DNA from: Sedimenticola sp.
GTDB lineage: Bacteria; Pseudomonadota; Gammaproteobacteria; Chromatiales; Chromatiaceae
Direction of reading: 5' to 3'
NCBI GenBank assembly: GCA_002869585.1
Contig: PKUO01000045.1
Location: forward strand, 124,001 to 188,000
DNA: 64,000 nt
In this document: positions 8,363 through 15,594 of the stretch, piece by piece
Position numbering within the stretch: position 1 is the stretch's first letter
Layout: the number at the start of each line of letters is the position of its first letter
Position numbers and translations under genes: made by a program
The notes under the pieces: model-generated
What the model saw: only the letters and a program-made list of their open reading frames with translations
Told to the model about the DNA's origin: nothing
Database searches by the model: none

Positions 8363-9211
8363 TTATTGCGCCAAGGCGTACCGATCGACGATAAAATCGA
8401 CCTCGGTGACCAGCTCCGCAAGGTCGGCAATCTGCTGCTGTTTCTCCCTGCTCGCCTGCCAGTAGTAGGGCGTCATCGCTAGCAGATTGCTTATGTCCTC
8501 CTGCCGTACCGTTATCGGGTAGCTCAGACGGGTCTCCTGTTGATGGCTCAGCCCATCAAGCAACACGGCCCTGGATTGATGCGGATGGGCGTCGTCGTAG
8601 ACCAGCTGGCGCAGGGCAAACAGGTGTCTGGACTCTGGCCGGACATTGAGGAAAATTCCTCCAGGTTTCAACGCACGGACAATCTCTGGAACATAGGATG
8701 GCGCGAATATCGCGTAGATGATGTCGATACTGCCGTCCGCCACGGGCAATCGGCTATTGCTGGCCACCGCAAACGGCAGGTCGGGATAACGCCTGGCGGC
8801 CATGCGGATCGCCTCTTTCGAGATGTCGATACCGGCGAGCATTGTCCCTGTGGTCGTATCAGTCAGGCATGTATAGATATGCTGAGTGTAATAACCCTCA
8901 CCACAACCGATATCGAGTAGCTGAACACTCTCCGCTGGGTTCGCGGTGAGATGCGACCGACAACAGGAGCCGACCAGATCTGCCAGGGCATCGTAGTAGC
9001 CCTGTTCCAGAAACTCGCGTCGGCAGCGCGACATCATCCGGTCATCACCGGGATTAGCGCTGTGTTTCTGGTTTGCCAGGAGTAGATTGACATAGCCCTC
9101 CCTGGCCAGGTCGAAGAGATGCCCGGATGCACAGCTAAACGAGCCATTTCCCAGTATCAGTGGATGGGCGCAGACGGGACACAGCCAGGGTGGGGGATTG
9201 GTTTCGATCAT
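8363..9211 (-). CDS. rlmA: 23S rRNA (guanine-N1)-methyltransferase RlmA-like
   Basis: The 282-residue protein has the N-terminal zinc finger of RlmA (CPVC, then CASGH), the linker FDLAREGYVNLLL and a Rossmann-fold SAM-dependent methyltransferase domain with motif I LLDIGCGEGYYTQ. RlmA methylates N1 of G745 in helix 35 of 23S rRNA, and relatives modify G748. I chose ATG 9211 rather than the upstream methionine at 9268 because it begins just before the zinc finger and because the longer form would overlap nudC. nudC ends 29 bases upstream, so the two may share a transcript. Confidence 0.9.
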   Translation of the reverse strand: MIETNPPPWLCPVCAHPLILGNGSFSCASGHLFDLAREGYVNLLLANQKHSANPGDDRMMSRCRREFLEQGYYDALADLVGSCCRSHLTANPAESVQLLDIGCGEGYYTQHIYTCLTDTTTGTMLAGIDISKEAIRMAARRYPDLPFAVASNSRLPVADGSIDIIYAIFAPSYVPEIVRALKPGGIFLNVRPESRHLFALRQLVYDDAHPHQSRAVLLDGLSHQQETRLSYPITVRQEDISNLLAMTPYYWQASREKQQQIADLAELVTEVDFIVDRYALAQ

Positions 9212-9240
9212 CGGTCTCGTTTGTATGGGGTTAGGTAGGG

Positions 9241-10155
9241 CTAGCCTGGAATTCGGCCATCCAGCCAATCGCCGATCAGTCGGTAGGCGATGGAATCCCG
9301 ACTGGGGAGTAGCAATCCGGAGCTGCCTTGACGGATGCTGTCCCGGTCAAACCAGGCAGCCGATTCAAGTTCGTTGTCATTCAGGCTGATCGCCAGGTCT
9401 TTTGCCCGGGCGTAAAAACCCAGCATGATCGAGGAGGGGAAGGGCCAGGCCTGCGATGAGTGATAGTGAATGGCCTCGATGTCAATGCCGACCTCTTCCT
9501 GCACCTCCCGCCTGACCGCGTCTTCAAGGCTTTCCCCTGGTTCGACGTAGCCTGCGAGGACCGAGTGGCGGCCTGCAGGCCACTGGGGCTGTCTTCCCAG
9601 CAGGCAGAGGTCGCCGTGGTGGATCAACATGATCACGGCAGGATCAATGCGTGGATAGATCTGGTGAGCGCATGCACTGTTGGTGCACTGCCGCTGATGT
9701 CCTGCGCGCAGCATGATTGCGGGATGCCCACATCTGTTGCAGAACCGATGATGGGCATTCCAGTGCACCATGGCACGGGCGTAGGCGAGTAATGCACCAC
9801 TGGCATGATCGAGCAGGGTGCCGAATTTACGCAGATCGAACCATTCGGTCTGCTGTTCGGCACCAGCGAGGCTTGGCGGCTGCGCAAGATGTGACAGATC
9901 AACAGCCACCCAGGGGTGATTATCACTATCCATGCCGAGGAAAATTTGCTCTGTCTGTGCGGATAACAGCTTCCCCAGTTCTCCTCTGGTGCATACCTTC
10001 GGCTGACTACCTGATGAGACAGGGTGGCGGTTGCGCCAAAGCGGCAGAATCTGGGTCTGGTCGCTGTCAATCACACGCTCAAGCCAGGTGGAGTCCTCGC
10101 GCTGAGCATCCATGCGATCGAGCCTACAGCCACTGTAGTGGTTGGTTGTCTTCAT
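9241..10155 (-). CDS. nudC: NAD(H) pyrophosphatase / RNA decapping Nudix hydrolase NudC
   Basis: The 304-residue protein shows the four-cysteine zinc ribbon (CNRCGHP and CTNSAC), the Nudix box GYVEPGESLEDAVRREVQEE and, just after it, SSQAWPFPSSIMLGF, which matches the SQPWPFPxS signature that separates NADH pyrophosphatases from other Nudix enzymes. NudC splits NAD(H) into NMN(H) and AMP and removes NAD caps from RNA. Length is slightly above that of E. coli NudC (257), mainly in the poorly conserved N-terminal domain. It precedes rlmA on the same strand. Confidence 0.94.
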   Translation of the reverse strand: MKTTNHYSGCRLDRMDAQREDSTWLERVIDSDQTQILPLWRNRHPVSSGSQPKVCTRGELGKLLSAQTEQIFLGMDSDNHPWVAVDLSHLAQPPSLAGAEQQTEWFDLRKFGTLLDHASGALLAYARAMVHWNAHHRFCNRCGHPAIMLRAGHQRQCTNSACAHQIYPRIDPAVIMLIHHGDLCLLGRQPQWPAGRHSVLAGYVEPGESLEDAVRREVQEEVGIDIEAIHYHSSQAWPFPSSIMLGFYARAKDLAISLNDNELESAAWFDRDSIRQGSSGLLLPSRDSIAYRLIGDWLDGRIPG

Positions 10156-10195
10156 ATCCTTGCCGGATCGCTGCGGGATGGGTGGTCAATAGCCA

Positions 10196-10822
10196 CTAGC
10201 GGCTGCCTTGGTAGCTGGCCATCAATGCGGCGGCGCCCATGAATATCGATCCGAAGATACGATTCTGCCAGCGCTGGTGCCTTTCGCTTTTCATCCAACG
10301 GGTCAGGTTGGCGGCCAGGGTGGCGTAGCCGATCATCACCCCGATATCTACCAGAATCAGCGTACTCCCCATGATGGTGAACTGTTCCAGTTGGTGGTCG
10401 CTGGCGGGATTGAGAAACTGCGGAAACAGGGCGACCAGAAAAACCGTGGCTTTTGGGTTGGTGAGATTGACAAAAGTGGCCTTCCAGAATCGGCGAGTGG
10501 CCGATTCCGGCGCAGACTTCATTGAGCTAATGGCCAGGGGCGGCTCACGGAATTTGCTGTATCCCAGCCAGAGCAGATAGGCCACGCCAATCCACTTGAT
10601 GATGTTGAAGGCGGTATTTGAGGAGGCGATCAACGCCCCCAGTCCGATACCGACCAGCACTATTTGCGTCCCGAATCCCAGTTGCAGGCCGAGGATCGCC
10701 GGAAACGTCTGCCAGACACCGTAGCGCATGCCATTACTCATGGTATTGATGGCGCCTGCCCCTGGCGAGAGGGAGATGAGGAGTGCAGCAAGGAAGAAGG
10801 CGAACCAGATTTCAGGATTCAT
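10196..10822 (-). CDS. LysE/RhtB-family amino-acid exporter
   Basis: This 208-residue inner-membrane protein has about six hydrophobic segments and the family signature in the first helix, ISLSPGAGAINTMSNGMRYG, together with IKWIGVAYLLWLGYSKFR. LysE/RhtB proteins export amino acids such as lysine, threonine or homoserine lactones by proton antiport. The substrate here cannot be predicted. The gene ends 40 bases before nudC begins on the same strand. The region between it and divergent dsbC (about 160 bases) should hold promoters for both. Confidence 0.9.
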   Translation of the reverse strand: MNPEIWFAFFLAALLISLSPGAGAINTMSNGMRYGVWQTFPAILGLQLGFGTQIVLVGIGLGALIASSNTAFNIIKWIGVAYLLWLGYSKFREPPLAISSMKSAPESATRRFWKATFVNLTNPKATVFLVALFPQFLNPASDHQLEQFTIMGSTLILVDIGVMIGYATLAANLTRWMKSERHQRWQNRIFGSIFMGAAALMASYQGSR

Positions 10823-10982
10823 AGTGCTAGCGGGTCCAGGTTTGTGTTGCGAACAATCTTTGGTGCTCGGTGAGGAAATATTCTAAACTGGCAGACAATT
10901 TTTGTGGACAAGTACATTCATGGAATGTTTTATCAAATGGCTTGTCATACCAGTGTTAACTAAAACCACCAAGAGCACATCT

Positions 10983-11711
10983 ATGAAAAGAATCTTACCT
11001 GTTTTCCTTGGAATACTGTTGCCGATCTGTGGGTTTGCCGATCAGCAGGCCGATATTGAGCAGCTGAAAGGCAACCTGACCAAGGAGATGCCAGAATTGA
11101 CCATCAGCGAGATAAAGACCACGCCGATTGATGGGCTTTATCAGTTGATCACCGGTTCACGCCTGTTTTATCTCACGCCTGATCTGAAATACGCCTTTCG
11201 CGGCAGTATTATCGAACTCGACAGTCAGACGGATATCACCGCCAGAGACCAGGGTAAGCTCTCGATGCAGGCGATCGAGAACATAGGTGAGCAGAATATG
11301 GTTATTTTCGAGCCAAAAGAGGGCAAGGCCGAGCGCACAATTACGGTTTTTACCGATACATCCTGCCCCTACTGCGCACGTCTGCATGAAGAAGTGCCGA
11401 CCTTGAACGAAGCCGGAATCCGGGTGCGCTATCTGCTCTACCCCCGCGCCGGCATTGGTTCTGATGCCCACAAGGTGCTGCAGAGCATATGGTGTTCCGA
11501 TGATCGTCAACAGGCCCTGACCGATGCCAAGGCTGGCAAGGATATCGGAGAAAAGAGCTGTGATAATCCGATCCCGCAGCACATGGAGCTCGCCCGGCTG
11601 GTCGGCCTGCAGGGGACGCCTCTGATTTTTACCGATGCCGGTGAAATGGTAAGCGGTTATCGTCCCGCCAACATCCTGATCGAGAGCATCAAGAACAGCA
11701 AGCCACTCTAA
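10983..11711 (+). CDS. dsbC: Periplasmic disulfide isomerase DsbC
   Basis: The 242-residue precursor starts with a signal peptide (MKRILPVFLGILLPICGFA), followed by the DsbC dimerisation domain (IEQLKGNLTKEMPELTI) and a thioredoxin-fold catalytic domain with active site SCPYCARLH and the cis-proline region GLQGTPLIF. DsbC corrects wrong disulfides in the periplasm and is kept reduced by DsbD. The second cysteine pair (WCSDD and KSCDN) is also typical. I placed the start at ATG 10983, which gives the signal peptide at the N-terminus; the frame is open upstream to 10902. A hairpin terminator follows the stop. Confidence 0.95.
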   Translation: MKRILPVFLGILLPICGFADQQADIEQLKGNLTKEMPELTISEIKTTPIDGLYQLITGSRLFYLTPDLKYAFRGSIIELDSQTDITARDQGKLSMQAIENIGEQNMVIFEPKEGKAERTITVFTDTSCPYCARLHEEVPTLNEAGIRVRYLLYPRAGIGSDAHKVLQSIWCSDDRQQALTDAKAGKDIGEKSCDNPIPQHMELARLVGLQGTPLIFTDAGEMVSGYRPANILIESIKNSKPL

Positions 11712-11732
11712 GCAACAGTAGGCCAGCTTCGG

Positions 11733-11761
11733 AAAAAGGGCTCTTTATTGGGCCTTTTTTT
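11733..11761 (+). terminator. Intrinsic terminator after dsbC
   Basis: AAAAAGGGCTC pairs with GGGCCTTTTT (two G-T wobbles) around the loop TTTATT, followed by further T residues. It begins 22 bases after the dsbC stop. Confidence 0.8.
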
Positions 11762-11853
11762 ATCAATTAAATCAGTAGCTTAAAGTCTCTTTTCGGCTGT
11801 TTCCTGATTTTGGTTGCACATCACCCTGTAATCAGACAAACTCAAGAATCACA

Positions 11854-11859
11854 TATAAT
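11854..11859 (+). promoter_or_regulatory. Candidate -10 element for the exported protein gene
   Basis: A consensus TATAAT lies 51 bases before the ATG at 11911, after the dsbC terminator. No good -35 hexamer was found at 17 bases (ATCAGA), so this is only a candidate. Confidence 0.4.
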
Positions 11860-11910
11860 AAATGAATCAGACCAGCTGTCTGGTACTGATATGTCACAGG
11901 AGGTTTGGTT

Positions 11911-12792
11911 ATGCGTAAAACTGCTTTAGGATGGCTGTTCTTTTCATTTCTGGTTGCCTGTTCTGCGGCAATGGCTGCCAACGATGGAAGATTTAGCCCA
12001 TTTACACTGGGTTCCAGTTCGGCCGGCACCTTAGCCGATAAACTGGATGGTGTTCGAAATGCACTGCAACAAAACGGCTTTCAGATAGCGGGTGAATATG
12101 CCCCCTACGATGGCGCCCATATTCTGATTGTCAGCAACGATGGCATGCGCAAGGCCGCGGGTAATTCCGACATGGGTGGTTATGGTGCGGCGGTAAGGGT
12201 CGCGCTCACCGAGAGTGAAGGTCAGGTTCAGGTCAGTTATACCTCGCCGGCATGGATGGCCCAGGTGTATCGCATGGCGAATGATGGTTCTGCTGTCGCC
12301 AACAGCCTGAAGGCGGCTCTCGGCGCCGAGAAGGATTTTGGATCAGAGGGTGGTCGCACTGCGGACAATCTCCGCAAATATCACTATATGATGTTCATGC
12401 CCTATTTTGACGATCAGGTAACACTGGCCGAGTACGGTTCGCACCAGGAAGCGGTAACCGCGGTGAATGATGCACTAGCGGCCGGGAAGGGTGGCGCCTC
12501 CAAGGTCTACCAGATCGATGTCGATGGCAAGGACGAGACGCTGATTGGCGTTGCCCTGAAACAGGGTGATGGCGCCGATGCCACGGTAATGGGTGTCACC
12601 GATTCTGGCGCCTTGAAACACACCGCACATCTGCCTTATGAAATGCTGGTATCAGGCAACAAGGTCTACATGCTGCATGGCAAATTCCGCATTGCCCAGA
12701 GCTTTCCGGATCTGACCATGGGTACATTCATGAAGATCTCTGCCGCTCCGGATGCCATCGAGGTTTCACTGCGCGCAGCCGCGGGGAAGTAA
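11911..12792 (+). CDS. Exported protein of unknown function
   Basis: The 293-residue precursor starts with a clear signal peptide (RKTALGWLFFSFLVACSAAMA) after a strong ribosome site, AGGAGG at 11898-11903, seven bases before ATG 11911. The mature part seems to hold two alpha/beta halves: the first runs from TLADKLDGVRNALQQNGF to about residue 125, the second from VYQIDVDGKDETLIGVAL to the end. The phrase GTLADKLDGVRNALQQNGFQI is faintly like DUF302 proteins, but I cannot confirm that family. Cysteines are absent from the mature part. It has its own candidate promoter and a strong terminator, so it is a monocistronic periplasmic or outer-membrane-facing protein. Confidence 0.75.
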   Translation: MRKTALGWLFFSFLVACSAAMAANDGRFSPFTLGSSSAGTLADKLDGVRNALQQNGFQIAGEYAPYDGAHILIVSNDGMRKAAGNSDMGGYGAAVRVALTESEGQVQVSYTSPAWMAQVYRMANDGSAVANSLKAALGAEKDFGSEGGRTADNLRKYHYMMFMPYFDDQVTLAEYGSHQEAVTAVNDALAAGKGGASKVYQIDVDGKDETLIGVALKQGDGADATVMGVTDSGALKHTAHLPYEMLVSGNKVYMLHGKFRIAQSFPDLTMGTFMKISAAPDAIEVSLRAAAGK

Positions 12793-12815
12793 TCAAGTTT
12801 GAGTCTGGACTGATT

Positions 12816-12849
12816 GAACCGGCTTTCGATTTTCGGGAGCCGGTTTTTT
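12816..12849 (+). terminator. Intrinsic terminator after the exported protein
   Basis: AACCGGCT and AGCCGGTT form a perfect eight-base stem around a 13-base loop, followed by a run of T. On the other strand no T run follows, so it serves the plus-strand gene only. Confidence 0.85.
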
Positions 12850-12871
12850 CACGAATGGGTGTGAATATCAA

Positions 12872-13852
12872 TCATGGCCGATTGGCCAGAATGATCACCC
12901 GCTTCGGCGCGGGATAGCCCTCAACGGTTTTTTCAGGGTTTTTCGGGTCGAGATAATCGGCCAGCGATTCGAATTGCATCCACTCGGTGGCGTGCTGCTC
13001 TTCCACTGTGGTCACTGAAACGTCAATGACGCGGATATTGTTATAGCCACAACGCGCCAGCCAGCCCTCCAGGGTTGCAGTGGTAGGGATAAACCAGACG
13101 TTCCGCATTTTCGAATAACGATCCCTGGGCACCAGTGACTCACCCTCGGCGCCATCGATCACCAGGGTGTCGAGCACCAGTTCACCGTCTGGACGGAGCG
13201 CCCCTTTCAGCTCCAGTAGATGATCCAGGGGCGAGCGGCGATGGTAGAGCACACCCATGGAAAAGACGGTGTCGAAAGCGCTTAGATCAGCAGGCAGGGC
13301 CTCAATACCCAGGGGAATGAAGTGGACCGGCCAGTGTTCCCCGAAGAAATGGCGGATCATCAAAAACTGGGCAAGAAACAACTGGCTGGGGTCGAGCCCA
13401 ATGACCAGTTCCGCGCCAGCTCCAATCATGCGCCAGCAGTGATAGCCACTGCCGCAGCCGATATCCAGCACCTTGCGGCCGGTAAGGGGCGCAATCTGAT
13501 CTTTCAGACGATCCCATTTCCAGTCAGATCGCCATTCCGTCTCGATATGAACACCGTGAATATCGTAGGGGCCCTTGCGCCAGGGACTGAGCTTCAACAG
13601 CTGCTGTTTCAGCTCAAACCGCTGCTTTTCGCTTATCCTCTGACTGCTTCGGACACTGATCAGCCCTGTGTTCAGATCAATGTGATCCGCTGGAATTACG
13701 GGTAATGCCCGGATGATTTGTAGCCAGTCGCTGAGATTGCCGTGCAGATAGTCATCGAAGCGCTGTTTGAGTTGGCCGGGCAGCATGCTGGCCCAGCGCT
13801 GCATCGGCTCATGGCTCCGCATGATCTCAAGCAGGGTTTGGTAATCGATCAT
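12872..13852 (-). CDS. cmoB: tRNA U34 carboxymethyltransferase CmoB
   Basis: CmoB transfers the carboxymethyl group of carboxy-SAM to 5-hydroxyuridine at tRNA position 34, giving cmo5U, which widens decoding. The 326-residue protein has the family's long N-terminal region (WRKGPYDIHGVHIETEWRSD, also found in E. coli CmoB) and a methyltransferase domain with VLDIGCGSGYHCWRM and FDTVFSMGVLYHRRSPLDH. The start ATG 13852 overlaps the cmoA stop as ATGA; a longer frame to 13885 exists but is unlikely. E. coli CmoB has 323 residues. Confidence 0.97.
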   Translation of the reverse strand: MIDYQTLLEIMRSHEPMQRWASMLPGQLKQRFDDYLHGNLSDWLQIIRALPVIPADHIDLNTGLISVRSSQRISEKQRFELKQQLLKLSPWRKGPYDIHGVHIETEWRSDWKWDRLKDQIAPLTGRKVLDIGCGSGYHCWRMIGAGAELVIGLDPSQLFLAQFLMIRHFFGEHWPVHFIPLGIEALPADLSAFDTVFSMGVLYHRRSPLDHLLELKGALRPDGELVLDTLVIDGAEGESLVPRDRYSKMRNVWFIPTTATLEGWLARCGYNNIRVIDVSVTTVEEQHATEWMQFESLADYLDPKNPEKTVEGYPAPKRVIILANRP

Positions 13853-14583
13853 TTTCTGGCTACCAGGGAGACGAAATTGAAGCACTGGAACCAGAGGTCA
13901 GCGCGGGCAAAGCCGGCTTGTTTGAGGCGTCGATAATGCTGCTCCAGGGTTTCGGGGATCAACACTTTTTCCAGTGCTGAGCGTTTTTGACTGATCTCCA
14001 GGTCGTTGTAGCCATTGGCGCGTTTGAAGGCGTGGTGCATTTCGATCTGCAGCGCCTGTGCCACAGGATCGGCAAAGGCGATTTTTTCCGACAGAATCAG
14101 GATTCCCCCAGGCCGCAGTCCGGTGTGGATTTTTTTCAACAATTCCAAGCGCTGTTCGAGATCGATGAATTGCAGGGTGAAGTTGAGAATCACCAGCGAG
14201 GCGTTGTTGATCTGCGTGTTGATTACATCTTCACAGATAAGTTTCACACGGGTTTCTGTGGTTTGCAGTGCGAGATTTGATTGCGCCTGTTTTAGCATCT
14301 CTTCGGAGTTGTCTATGGCAAGGAGTTCACACTCCCTGGCCTTGATTCCTTCGAGCACCGCAAAGGATGATGCGCCAAGGGAACAGCCCAGATCATAAAT
14401 CCGGCTGTTATTCTGTACGTATTCCCCAGCCAGAACTCCGGTCATAGCAATCACCGTGGAATAACCGGGCACCGAACGCTTGATCATATCGGGAAAGACT
14501 TCAGCCACGCGCCGGTCGAAGACAAAGTCATCCACTTTGTCCAGGTTTTCGGCGTAGATTCTGTCTTTTCGTCGGTCGGTCAT
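13849..14583 (-). CDS. cmoA: Carboxy-S-adenosyl-L-methionine synthase CmoA
   Basis: CmoA makes carboxy-SAM from SAM and prephenate for use by CmoB. The 244-residue product shows FVFDRRVAEVFPDMIKRSVP, SAM-binding IYDLGCSLGASSFAVL, and SLVILNFTLQFI, all typical. The stop overlaps the cmoB start by four bases, so the pair is translationally coupled, matching the cmoA-cmoB order seen in other gammaproteobacteria. The region to the divergent gloA (95 bases) presumably holds both promoters. Confidence 0.97.
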   Translation of the reverse strand: MTDRRKDRIYAENLDKVDDFVFDRRVAEVFPDMIKRSVPGYSTVIAMTGVLAGEYVQNNSRIYDLGCSLGASSFAVLEGIKARECELLAIDNSEEMLKQAQSNLALQTTETRVKLICEDVINTQINNASLVILNFTLQFIDLEQRLELLKKIHTGLRPGGILILSEKIAFADPVAQALQIEMHHAFKRANGYNDLEISQKRSALEKVLIPETLEQHYRRLKQAGFARADLWFQCFNFVSLVARK

Positions 14584-14678
14584 TGTGGTGTACTGTCCGC
14601 TACTGAAAAAGTGGACAGATTATACAGCCTTGCAGGCTGGAGTCGGAAATACTCCGGCCACAATCAAGAGGAAACGAT

Positions 14679-15065
14679 ATGAGAATTCTGCATACCATGA
14701 TTCGCGTTGGCGATCTTGATGCCTCGATAGGTTTTTATACCGAAGTGCTGGGCATGAGTCTGTTGCGGCGGAGCGAGTATCCGGAGGGTGAATTCACCCT
14801 GGCTTTTCTTGGATACGGCAATGAGCGGGAAAACACCGTGATCGAGCTCACCTATAACTGGGGGGTGAGTAGTTACGAGATGGGTAACGGATTTGGCCAT
14901 CTTGCCATCGAGGTGGATGATGTCTACCAAGCCTGTGATGAAATTCGCACACGCGGGGGCAAGATCATACGTGATGCCGGACCCATGAATGCCGGAACAA
15001 CCATTATCGCTTTTATCTAGGATCCTGACGGCTATCAGATAGAGTTGATCGGTAAAAAGTCCTGA
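14679..15065 (+). pseudogene. gloA: Lactoylglutathione lyase (glyoxalase I) with in-frame TAG
   Basis: Glyoxalase I turns the hemithioacetal of methylglyoxal and glutathione into lactoylglutathione. The frame matches E. coli GloA throughout: [28 protein letters not shown] and [10 protein letters not shown], with metal ligands His5, Glu56 and His74 in place. Codon 114, which is Glu in E. coli (AFVEDPDGY), is TAG at 15018-15020. The same frame then continues DPDGYQIELIGKKS to a TGA at 15063, and includes the fourth metal ligand Glu122. Termination at TAG gives a 113-residue protein that lacks this ligand. One base change (GAG to TAG) explains it. A sequencing error, a recent pseudogene or read-through are all possible. 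Confidence 0.85.
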
Positions 15066-15083
15066 TGGTGGCAATCAGAAATG

Positions 15084-15527
15084 TCAGATGGATTCAATCG
15101 TCCCGGGGCGAGAGATCAGCATGAAAATCAGGCTGATGGACCAGAGCGCCAAGGCCATCAACAAGGCCCCGCCCATAACCGTATAGACTATGGCAAACAG
15201 CATGGGCAGTTCAGCCAGGGTGGCTGTCAAAATAATTTTGCGCATCAGATTCTGACTATTGATCGGGTCGCCCTGAGAGAATTCTGTTGTCCGCCAGCGC
15301 TGCTGATCAACACGCGAACGGCCCTTCGATCTGACCAGAAAAAAGGGCAGGGCGGAGAGAAGGCCAACAATAAACAGGGTGTGGAGGATGCGCTCCTCTA
15401 CCTGCGGGGCCAGGTTCTGGGTCGAGAAAAACCAGATTACCCCGCCCATAATCAATACACCGGAGAGTAGCGATAGCCAGACCATGTTGGCGATCTGGTT
15501 GAGATTTATAGTAGGCTTATCGGACAC
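15084..15527 (-). CDS. Four-helix inner-membrane protein of unknown function
   Basis: I do not recognise this protein. It has four predicted membrane helices: VWLSLLSGVLIMGGVIWFF, LHTLFIVGLLSALPFFLV, ATLAELPMLFAIVYTVMG and LMALALWSISLIFMLI, with a short polar loop in the middle. The start is uncertain. The frame is open to ATG 15566, but that would put the first residues across the hairpin at 15541-15569; GTG 15527 (then SDKPTINLNQ) is my choice, though no clear ribosome site precedes it. It lies downstream of ppk on the same strand. Confidence 0.6.
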   Translation of the reverse strand: MSDKPTINLNQIANMVWLSLLSGVLIMGGVIWFFSTQNLAPQVEERILHTLFIVGLLSALPFFLVRSKGRSRVDQQRWRTTEFSQGDPINSQNLMRKIILTATLAELPMLFAIVYTVMGGALLMALALWSISLIFMLISRPGTIESI

Positions 15528-15541
15528 TGGATAGATTCTCG

Positions 15542-15570
15542 CGCACGGTGGCTGGGAAGCTGCCACCGTG
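15542..15570 (-). repeat. Perfect inverted repeat after ppk
   Basis: GCACGGTGGC and GCCACCGTGC form a ten-base perfect stem with a loop of about nine bases, 25 bases beyond the ppk stop. No T run follows on either strand, so it is not a standard intrinsic terminator. It may stabilise the 3' end of the ppk message or act as a processing site. Coordinates are good to within a base or two. Confidence 0.6.
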
Positions 15571-15594
15571 CTGCTGGGTTTAAATTACATTTAA

